This document shows positions 35,801 to 46,200 of a stretch of DNA of 64,000 bases, piece after piece. A program made the position numbers and the translations under genes. The notes under the pieces were generated by a model. That model saw only the letters and a list, made by a program, of their open reading frames with translations, was not told where the DNA came from and did no database searches. Every line of letters begins with the position of its first letter. Within the stretch, counting starts at the first letter, position 1. Origin of the DNA: Caprella mutica (taxonomy: Eukaryota; Arthropoda; Malacostraca; Amphipoda; Caprellidae); contig CANNZV010001118.1 in assembly GCA_947561585.1 (NCBI GenBank), forward strand, positions 168,122-232,121, in the 5' to 3' direction.

Positions 35801-37136
35801 TGAAAGGTTAAATTATTTATTTTTCAATGTCCTTTTTAGAATTCTATTAGTAATTCGGAAAAATATAAACAATTACATTTCCTTTACTATACTGTCATAA
35901 GCATTTTATTTCATACTTATTTTCTTTATTTTAAAGGATATGAAGGTACTCATCCCTCCTCCACATTCAATCATCATTTTCGTGCATAATTATGGGAGTT
36001 ACCTTATACTATAAAGCCTTATCCTTAAACAGAGATGCCTATAAAACTACCTATGCTCCAAAACAAATTAACTGTACGAATAATTGAGGAGTGTTTAAAC
36101 TATGAATATATTATTTGTTTATTATGTATTCATAATTATATAAATATTTTTTTGAATTAAATTGTTTTCTAAATTGGCAATGAAGATGTCGTTCTATCAT
36201 ATTTTGAATTTGGATTATTTTTAAATGCATGAATTCTAATTTATAATATGAAATACGCCTTCAAAAATTAGCACTCTAAGTTATAATATTCAAAAACTAG
36301 AATTAATTTTATTTATTTAATTATCTAATTTAATTTTAGAAGAAGCAAATATTCTCCATTAAACAAACGTATCATTTTTCCTGTTTTCATGTAATTTCTT
36401 ACATTTTTAATATAAATATACTGGCAGTTTGATAGAACTTGTAACAGTGGGTGTTTACATCAATTATTGTAACACTTATCATAAATAGAATTTTTTTCAC
36501 TAATTCACCAGTGAATGTGATGTACGGTGATACATAACTGTACGGTAATACGAAACTTACCCTATATTTTATTGATTTGGAAGAGTTACTTAATGAAATA
36601 ATTTTTTACAATATTTTATTTAATATTTTGAATTAAATGTTCCCTTTTCAATTCCCATTTTTGTATAACAATACATCATCATTTTGCTTTATCTTTGGAG
36701 AATGCTATATATGCAGTTATTGACTGCATCATCATTTAAATTGACTAATGTTAGCTATCTCCCTGCATTGTGATATATAACGTGAACTGGGATGTATAAA
36801 CTGTACCTCGTACTGCACAAACAGTATACACATGTTTATTCATTCTTTCATCTGTGTTAATACTATCATAGTAAGTTTTGTTTCCTTCAGATATGTATTT
36901 ACATTTTTTACATTTTCTTACTTTTTTCAATAAAATAATACCTTGAAATTATTAATGATAGATGCATACAATAATATTAAACTACACTCACCTTCAAACC
37001 TCCAGCAGAAAACTGGTAAATAAGATAATTGAGTTGTACAGCTACAACTACGTATATAAAATTATGGATAATTTCTCTACCAGTATTACATCCTATCTCT
37101 ATATTATAAAGTATGTAATCTTCGCAGTTGATATTA
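35801..37136. other. Intergenic AT-rich DNA
   Basis: No gene is seen. 36510-36562 ends ACGAAACTTACCCTA, a fragment of the TA-flanked MITE family. Confidence 0.45.
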
Positions 37137-37674
37137 AATTTATGGGGGTCATCGAAGATCTTGAGGGGACCATATATATTATAATCTTCTATGGTCCACA
37201 CATAATCTTCTATGGTCCACACATAATCTTCTATGGTCCACACATAATCTTCTGTGGTCCACACATAATCTTCTATGATCCACACATAGTATTGTATGGT
37301 TCACACATAATCTTCTGTGGTCCACACATAATCTTCTATGATCCACACATAGTATTCTATGGTTCACACATAATCTTCTATGATCCACACGCAATCTTTT
37401 ATGGTCCACACATAATCTTCTATGGTCTACACTTAATCTTTTATAATCCACACGGAATCTTCTATGGTCGACACATAATCTTCTATGATCCACACATAGT
37501 ATTCTATGGTTCACACATAATCTTCTATGATCCACACGCAATCTTTTATGGTCCACACATAATCTTCTATGGTCTACACTTAATCTTCTATAATCCACAC
37601 GGAATCTTCCATGGTCGACACATAATCTTCTATGGTCCACACATAATCTTCTGTGGTCCACCAATAACTCTTTC
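37137..37674. repeat. 21-bp minisatellite inside the ends of a TATGGTGGGGCC-type MITE
   Basis: About 23 copies of ACACATAATCTTCTATGGTCC run from about 37187 to 37660. The unit matches the end of the small MITEs (AATCTTCTATGGCCCCACCA). The array is bounded at the left by TTATGGGGGTCATCGAAGATC, an inverted version of the same end, and at the right by CTGTGGTCCACCAATAAC. It therefore looks like a MITE whose interior was amplified. Open frames on both strands (36962-37681 plus, 37179-37664 minus) are due to the 21-base period. Confidence 0.8.
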
Positions 37675-37757
37675 CTTTTAAATTCAAAATGTCATAGTGG
37701 GGCCAATGATAATTTTGACATTTCCCCAGATAATCTCCCATACCCCCACCATAACTG

Positions 37758-39394
37758 TGTTCACCCTCTATGTTTTTTAGGTGTGTTTTCGCAGGGCGTT
37801 CACGTACTTAACCGGAAACAATTGCACTCAGTAGAGCGTAAATGATTTAGTTTGCAAAGGTTCGTAAAGTTGCTGCGTACATACTTGCGTTATTGGAAAC
37901 ATATATTCCATCTATTCTTGACGAAATTGTAAAATGGTGTATCAATATATTTTTTTAATTATACTTTGAAAGAAATATTGATATATCGAATTCTTTATTT
38001 TAATTTTTCATCTTGATTTTTTATTTATCTTTATTTTTCATTTCTATTATTTATCGAATATAACTTGTTTTAGATTACCCCTATTTTTTCATATGATTTT
38101 ATATCAATAATTTGAATATAATTTTCTATTCTATGTCAAATCAGTTTAATGTACAAATATAATAAAAATATTTATTACCGCAAACTCGAATCACGGATGT
38201 ACAATTTTAGGCCTAATTTACTATACAGATAATTTCATAGCCTTATTTTGCAGCCTTCACCTTTAATAGTTATTCCAATTAGAGGTTAGATTAATATATT
38301 ATAATCTGTGAACTATTCCACTCAATCATTTACATGATTATAATAATCATTAGATATTTATTTAGATTATGTTTATCTCAAGCTGCATTAATTTTCTTTC
38401 ACGTTTATTTCCTATATATTTATAATTTATACTTTTTAAACAAAGTATTTTATTTCTTTCATATTATATCACAAATAAAACATTCGATATGCTGTTACTC
38501 TATATTAGACTGCATAGAACTGAAATATTACTTGAAATAATTACAGTAATTATAGGTGTATTTTGTGATTTACTGCTATACTTTAAATTCTCTTCTCCTG
38601 AATAATTATACTATTATATATATAGTGAATAATAACAAACAAATTTTCACTTTAATTTAAATTGAGTTTTTTATTTTAAAAAAATCAGAAATTCTATACA
38701 CAAATTCACACTTAATTAAAATAGGAAATAGGCTTCAATTATTAAATAATATTTAATATAAATTTTCTCACACTGTATCATTTGATTTTCTTGTCTGTCT
38801 CTTAAATCTTTCATTTCACGATAAAGTTTACGGAAGTATATATTAATTACGTGATGTAAAATTTATTAACTTGGGAAAGAATTTCAGTGTATCATCCGAA
38901 ATAAAATATCGATATCAATGTTAAACTAAAAATGTCAAGTGTATTTTTTTAACATTTTTAAAAAATATATTCTTTTTTAAATATCATGTTCTTCCATATT
39001 GCAACTGATTTAATTTTATAAATTATATTTGATAATACCTCAGTAATAGAAACAATATTAATACGCTATTTTCACTTTATATATTAATAAAAGAAATATT
39101 CTAAATATTTACTCAACCATAAATTAGATTATATACATTTAAATCAATTATATTATTTTCTAATGATACTCACAAATAACTATTGTATTACTAATTTTTA
39201 TTCTATACCTTTTGTTTTTAGATAATTAGTATTTAATTGTATATAATTTTCTATCACATCGACAGAGTTCAAATTCTTCGCAGGCTAGACATATGTTGTG
39301 TGTATCACGCAAGGAACTGGTTTGTTAACTTAGTTAACAGTTACTCAACCCATACCAAGCAACCTTAACCCATGCAACACATACCCATGCTGAA
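37758..39394. other. Intergenic AT-rich DNA
   Basis: No gene or structured repeat seen. 39395-39425 carries a fragment ATGGTGGGGCCATAGAAGAT of the small MITE family. Confidence 0.5.
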
Positions 39395-39939
39395 AATATG
39401 GTGGGGCCATAGAAGATTATGGGACATCTGCTCAATATTAGATGACTATATTATAATAACACTTTGGAGCATAAATAAAAATTTAAATAAATAAAAAAAG
39501 TTCAATTAATAAAAAAACTCAAATAAAAAGTGCAATAAATAAATTATTCAATAAATAAATAAAAAGATTCGATTCGGTTTGTTCAGTATAACCGTTGAAA
39601 GATAGACATCATGTTTTTTTACCTAGTTATGTTGTTAATCCAATTTAAACTTATTGTTTTCGTTAATCCTTAAAATCCATATAACTGTTAAACTGCTATT
39701 CCTGTTTTTAATCCTTCTACCATAAAAGTCTGTCCCATTTCTCTACCTGTTGTTAAATCGTTAAAACAATTAATAATTATATTTTATATAATACTAAGTT
39801 TTTTATGCAATAGCTACTTGCATTTCGTTTTCATATAAAATGCAATTATTATTATTAAAATTATTGTATCCATGGACCATGGATACCATTTAAGTAAAGA
39901 GTTATTATTTTTCTTAGTGCTCTCTCCACAAATATGTCT

Positions 39940-40285
39940 CAACGCCTTCGCAGATTGCGGAACATTATATTTTAGGCGGCATTATTTTATTTATCTTCGT
40001 GTTATTCGCATAACTCAAAAAGTATTATTCAACTAAATTGCCTGAAATTTGGTTGGACGATTAATCAATGTCCAGTAACTATTTTGTAGAATTTTTGGAG
40101 CGATCGGGTCAAAGGTCAAGATCATTTATATCTCAAAATCTATTCAACCAAATTGCCTGAAATTTGGTGGGGCGATTGGTGAGTAAAAGGTCAAGGTCAT
40201 TTATTACACAAGGATTATTGGATGATCAAGGTCATTAATAAACAGTGACGAAGGTATGCGCTCTACGAGTGCCCGTCATCTAGGG
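39940..40285. repeat. Dispersed repeat with GGTCAAGGTCA blocks, copy 1
   Basis: It opens CCTTCGCAGATTGCGGAA and ends GACGAAGGTATGCGCTCTAC GAGTGCCCG. The interior repeats AACCAAATTGCCTGAAATTTGG and GGTCAAAGGTCAAGATCATTTAT. A longer copy lies at 42220-42686. No ORF. It is probably the shrunken remains of a transposon; class unknown. Confidence 0.7.
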
Positions 40286-40477
40286 GTTCATATTTTGATA
40301 GAATTTTTCAGTGATGAACTATTAAAATTTAAAACTTTCATCGAGTATTTAATATAGGTATATGGTACTGTTACTTCACTCCTGTACGTCCCTTATTTCT
40401 CTTTTATTCTTCACTCTCACACCAATCTAATTGAAGTAACTCGTCTTCTGAGTCCATAGCTAATTAATCAAAACGTC

Positions 40478-40494
40478 TGAGTACCCCCCCCCCC
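40478..40494. repeat. C homopolymer run
   Basis: An uninterrupted run of about 14 C, unusual in this AT-rich region and likely to vary in length or be mis-sized in assembly. Confidence 0.8.
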
Positions 40495-40974
40495 CCTTTG
40501 ACCGAATGTAAAAACTTGTCCATTTGGTGTCAAAAGCTAGTCCTTAAAAATCATTTATCTGCACGTAAACCAAATAAAATATCGATGTCTCAGGTCAAAA
40601 TTAGAAATTAGTTATCAATAACTTTTAAATATATTTAGACGGTAGAATATAACTAAGGTAAATTGCTTTCAACTATATCATGATTTTATTAATCTTATAG
40701 TTTTAGATTTTTATTAATTCATATAAGTATATTCTCTGATTTAAAGACTATATCACAGTCTGCCCTTATTATATAGTTTTAAATATAGTTAATTACAAGG
40801 TATTAGATCACTGTATGATGTCACAAACAAAGGCGCTTTCATGGGTCACATGACTTAACTTAGAGAAAAGAATGCCGTGTTTTAATTAATTATTACGGCA
40901 TTAAATGTAGATTAGAACTATATTCTGATTGGAGTTAATAATATATTATTTTTACTTCTAAAGATTTTATATTT

Positions 40975-41330
40975 TAATGCATTATGAATTAAAATACATT
41001 TTAATACATATATAAATTTATATACATATGTAAGTTTAAATAAATTTTAATACATATGTAAATTTTAATAAATCTTAATACATAGACTATGTAAATTTAA
41101 ATAAATTTTAATACATATGTAAATTTAATAAATTTTAATGCATACCTAAATTTGAATATATTTCAATACATATGTTAATTAAAATATTTTTCAATTTATA
41201 TATATAGATTTTAACAAATTTCAATACATATGCAGTTTTGAATAAATTTTAATACATATCAAATTTTAAATAAATTTTAATATATATTTAATTTTGAATA
41301 AATTTTAATGCATATCTAAATTAAATGCAT
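40975..41330. repeat. AT-rich ~27-30 bp degenerate tandem repeat
   Basis: Roughly a dozen copies of AATAAATTTTAATACATATG with a variable spacer. Confidence 0.8.
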
Positions 41331-41864
41331 TTTTGAAATAATGAATTTTCCTTCATATGTTTATATATTGTTTGATAAATATCTTACATTTAATGATATA
41401 ATTATAAGTTAGCTATGCTATTTAACTTAAATGTTATACTTCTAATTTCATTTAATATTCTATAATGATCTACATACTAAAGTATTAAAATGAATGATTT
41501 AAACTATAGAATACTTTCAAACCATACTGTACAAAGCTAGCAAAGTATTATCTTAATTGTATCAACAGTTTACTCTAACAGGAGAAAATTGTTAACAATA
41601 CTAACAGCTGTTTAACAATTTACCATAAAAATATAAACAGCATATTTTTTGTAAATAAATATATGTTGGGGTAGGTTAGCTGTATTGAAACATAATGCAT
41701 GACACCTATTTTATTTAAGATTTAAAATCGTATTAAGTGTATTATTTTTTAAATTAAGAATATCTATATAATATTAATTATAATTAGTGTTCCTTATATA
41801 TTTTTAATTAAAAACTAAAATAATATTTTCACTTTCAGTTGTGAATATAAATCGAATTTATTTT

Positions 41865-41972
41865 ACTATGAAGCCACTTTCCCTTCCGATTGCTTCTTCG
41901 ATGTTCCTTGTATTTAATTTCCTTTTGAAATAAGCGATATGGCCTAAAGACCGCCTTCATTCATTAAACCGT
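41865..41972. repeat. SINE-like dispersed repeat, copy 3
   Basis: GAAGCCACTTTCCCTTCCGA, TGCTTCTTCGATG, TTGTATTTAATTTCCTTTTG and GCGATATGGCC keep the order of the other copies. The last part is lost into a fragment (41980-42050) of the GCGTTTTAA/ATGGGC MITE described at 46268-46452. Confidence 0.55.
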
Positions 41973-42219
41973 GATTAATTGAATAGGTTTAAACTGGGCG
42001 TTTAAAAAGCGGCGTTTTACCTGTTGTTATGAAATGGGCTTAGGTAGTAGTATCACCGTAATGTAGCTAATAATTATAAGCAAAAATTAAATGTATTTTA
42101 TTTAAGAAATTATTTACAACTTTCCGTATTCCTGCTTCACCAGAACTGTATAAAATTAGCCATTTTAGATTTTAAAATACTTATCAACTGGAGAACTGCA
42201 GATATCAAAATTGGGATAC

Positions 42220-42686
42220 AAGATTACCTTCGCAGAATGCGGGAAGGTAATATTTTAGCCGTCTTTTATTTATTTATTTATTTATCATCTTGTTATTCGC
42301 TTAACTAAAAAAGTGTTCAACCAAATTGCCTGAAATTTAGTGAAACGATTGGTCCATGTCCAGTGACCTGCTGGTAGACTTTTGGTAGTGACCCGGTCAA
42401 AGATCAAGGTCAAGGCAATTTATAACTCAAAAAGTATTCTACCAAATTGTTCGAAATTTGATGGTACAATTGGTCAATGTCCAGGAACCATCTGTTATAA
42501 TTTTGGGAGCGATCCGGTCAAAGATCAATGTCATTTATAACTCAATAACTCAAAAATTATTGAACCATATTTCATGAAACTTGGTGTTTCATGAAACTAT
42601 CCATTTACCAGTTTTTTAGATTTTGGGAGAGAACGGGTCATAACGGCGGCGAAGGTATGCGCTCTACCGAGTGCACGAAATCTAGT
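42220..42686. repeat. Dispersed repeat with GGTCAAGGTCA blocks, copy 2
   Basis: The same layout as 39940-40285 but with three internal repeats of the AACCAAATTGCCTGAAATTT / GTCCAGTGACC / GGTCAAAGATCAAGGTCA module. It ends GGCGAAGGTATGCGCTCTAC CGAGTGCACG. Confidence 0.7.
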
Positions 42687-43095
42687 TTGTATGTTTTTTT
42701 CACATCTGCGGCATTTGATGAAAATCAGCAGTGAAAAAACACATAAGAAAAGCATAGATCCCAATTTTATTTTGGAATTTTTGGAAGAGAAGGGGGGTGG
42801 AGTCCCTTGGGCCCCAGAACTGTTGTAATTTGGATTATGTACTGTCTTTTTCATTTTACCATGTTTATAGTTTATTTAACGCTACTTGCAGTTTTAGAGG
42901 ATAGCGCTAGAGTTTTGCTCTTCAACTACGAAGAGATTTATAGATTTTTGTGTTAGGTAGGCTCGTAGACTTCATTTAGTATCACCTCTTCATTTTCCTC
43001 TTCCATCCGTAAGTGCAGCCACCAGTGTTTGTGTCATTTTTCGTCACATTCCTTGGTAAGTTACTGCACTTACGAAGTAGCTTTTCTTCATCTAT

Positions 43096-43214
43096 GAGCA
43101 TTGTCTCTGACGGAGGTAGATGACTTTGTTCATTGAGCCACTTTCCTTTCTGACTGCTTCTTCCAGTCCTTTGTCCCAATGTCAGCGATATGACTTAAGG
43201 TTCCGAATCAGACG
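43096..43214. repeat. SINE-like dispersed repeat, copy 4, abutting a CYB561 exon
   Basis: TGACGGAGGTAGATGACTTT, GAGCCACTTTCCTTTCTGAC, GCGATATGACTT and CAGACGTTAAAA match the other copies. It ends about 18 bases before the putative 3' splice site at 43232. Confidence 0.65.
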
Positions 43215-43276
43215 TTAAAATTTCTTTCTCTCTTCTCCACAGTCGTTCACACACAGTTTACGGAGGAGGCGGCAAC

Positions 43277-46200
43277 ATGAGCAGGGGTTGGTCTTGTTTG
43301 TTCTATTTCCTGGTTTTCCTAACTGAAATCCTTCTGTTCGGAGTACTCATCCTATCACTGCTGTGGGTGTACAACTTCAGGAATGGCTTTGCTTGGAATG
43401 AGGATGTGGAGAAGCAGTTCAACCTGCATCCTGTGCTCATGATCACTGGATTCATTTTCCTGATGGGAAACGGTAAGTCAATTCACTTTATTAAATTGTT
43501 AATTAGTATTTAAAAAATTTCATTTTCGAATGAGAAATGGGGTTATTTTCGAAAATTATATTCTGAAGATTATTGTTATGTTTTGAAAACTTAATTTCCT
43601 GGGGAAAAATGGAAAATTAATATATTTAAAAAAAATATTGAAAACTTTAAACTATCATTATTTAAAAAATTCATTTTCGGGTGAGAAACTGTAAGTTAAT
43701 TTATTTTAAGGAAATAAATTTCACTTATTTTTACATTTTGTACTGATAAAATTTTAATTGTTTTAATATGTTCCCCATTATTTCTTATTTAATTATTAAA
43801 AACACAGCTTAATTTTTATTAAATAACACTCAGCATAATAACATAAATAATGGATTCATTTTTTATTATAAAACCATACAAAAGTTAGTAACTAATGCAT
43901 ATAAAGGCTTGCACCCACCTTAACTGTATAAGCTATAAACGAAGGACACGCTTCAAAATATACCTGGTAAAAAACCTTGTAAACATCTCATGTGCATCCT
44001 TAAAGAATTATCATTTATCAACAAATAGTAAAATAAATCGGTATTGTTATTACCGTAATTAACCTTGATTATTTTAATAGTAGTTTATAAAAAATGTAAT
44101 ATTATATTAAAAATACTTTGATATAATGAGATCTCATTTTAAAATACATAATAGAGTTATTTTGATTAGTAAACATTTAATACGTAAATTTTTTTTTAAA
44201 AATTCTTGGATTTGATTTACTATATACGTTTTTTTTAACTTTACGGTTTGATTTATTTATGTTAATAAAATTCAACCATATGTAAAATAAAATAAGAGAT
44301 GACTAAAGTAAATTTAGAAATATAATTTGCTGTGTAATTAAAATATTTTAAATTACAAATATGTTCAGTAAAAATTATAAATATGCACAGTCCTCTATAA
44401 TAAAATCTCGTATAATGAATTTAGTGTCCTGAGTAAGGAAGTAGCCTATATAGTGAACAATTTTCTTTAGTCTGCCATTAATGGCCATTAGTTTCCTAAA
44501 CTGATGGCCATTAATGGCAGACTAATTAAAATTTGTTCACTATAGAGGGTATTCCTATACAGGTTTTCATTATAGAGGAGTTCTACTGTATTATAGAATC
44601 ATTTTCTCACAATGAGTCCCCTGTACATACAGTGTTTTATTAACTTACTAGTGTACTTTCCCTTTAAAAATAACGGGTCAACATCAATACCAATTTATTA
44701 CCCTTTATTAGGTGTCTTCAACTAAAATATAATTTTCTGCATATACTCTCATCATTTTATGGATAAAATACATTTAAAAATTTGAATGTGTATATAAATT
44801 TTATGTCAGAGGTTGCAAATAGTTCTTCTATGAACTTGCACTGTAGATTTAAAATAATTTTAAATTCATTTATAGTAATAATTCTTTATTCCACTCATAT
44901 AAGAATCGGTATTCATGCTACAGTGTTTTATTGCCTTACATATCTCTCTATAGAGTCAGTTGTAGCAGTGAGTTAGTTGTAGCAGTGAGTTAGTTGTAGC
45001 AGTGAGTTAGTTGTAGCAGTGAGTTAGTTGTAGCAGTGAGTTAGTTGTAGCAGTGAGTTAGTTGTAGCAGTGAGTTAGTTGTAGCAGTGAGTTAGTTGTA
45101 GCAGTGAGTTAGTTGTAGCAGTGAGTTAGTTGTAGCAGTGAGTTAGTTGTAGCAGTGAGTTAGTTGTAGCAGTGAGTTAGTTGTAGCAGTGAGTTAGTTG
45201 TAGCAGTGAGTTAGTTGTAGCAGTGAGTTAGTTGTAGCAGTGAGTTAGTTGTAGCAGTGAGTTAGTTGTAGCAGTGAGTTAGTTGTAGCAGTGAGTTAGT
45301 TGTAGCAGTGAGTTAGTTGTAGCAGTGAGTTAGTTGTAGCAGTGAGTTAGTTGTAGCAGTGAGTTAGTTGTAGCAGTGAGTTAGTTGTAGCAGTGAGTTA
45401 GTTGTAGCAGTGAGTCAGTTGTAGCAGTGAGTTAGTTGTAGCAGTGAGTGTGCTTTTTGTAGCACACATTCATCATTGTGTTAAATTAGCATCATTGATG
45501 CAATAAAATAATGTACGGGAGGAAGTTGTGTATCTTTGTTCTGTTTTAGCATCATTTAAATCAATTGAAGCTTCTAGATTACCTTGATCCGGGTTTTTAA
45601 AGTGAAAATTATTTCAATGTTCATATAGGGTAAGTTACGAATTATCGGTCAGTACTACATCTTCAGTCATATAAAAAAATATTGTTATTAGATGGCACTG
45701 TGTTTTTCTTATATAAAATTATATTTATCTCGTTTTTTCTTATATGACCGAAGATGTAGTACTGAGCGATAATTCGCAACTTACCCTAGGGAATTATGAG
45801 AATTTCAATGGGTTATTAATTGAAAAAGATATTAAAAATAGGAGCATTTGTTTATAATAATTAATAACCTTGTATTATAATTTTTACACTGTGTTTAATT
45901 CGCATCCGGTAAATGGTACTTTGACTTATAGATTTATTTATAGTTTGAGGACTTTTTTAATTTAGATTCATTTGAAAAAATTTTCATCGAAAACCTTTTA
46001 TATATATCAATTAATTTTGAATAATTGTAATTACACTATTGCACTGTTTACATAGAACGTTTTTATTGTTATCCCTTCAACACCGGAATGGTACTCATAT
46101 CAACCAGTTTCATTCTGACGAAGAAAAATATATATTCAATATATTCCTGGATGTATGATTTAAATATTATGAATTTAGATAAAGTTGAAATTTAGCTGAT

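Noticed and set aside
36962..37681. Open frames of 239 and 161 codons with HIIFYGP / RRLCVDH repeats
   Set aside because: Same cause: a 21-base tandem unit open in several frames on both strands, bounded by MITE ends.
44956..45449. Possible CRISPR or telomere-type repeat
   Set aside because: Contiguous 17-mers without spacers, internal to an intron; the unit does not match any telomere repeat I know.
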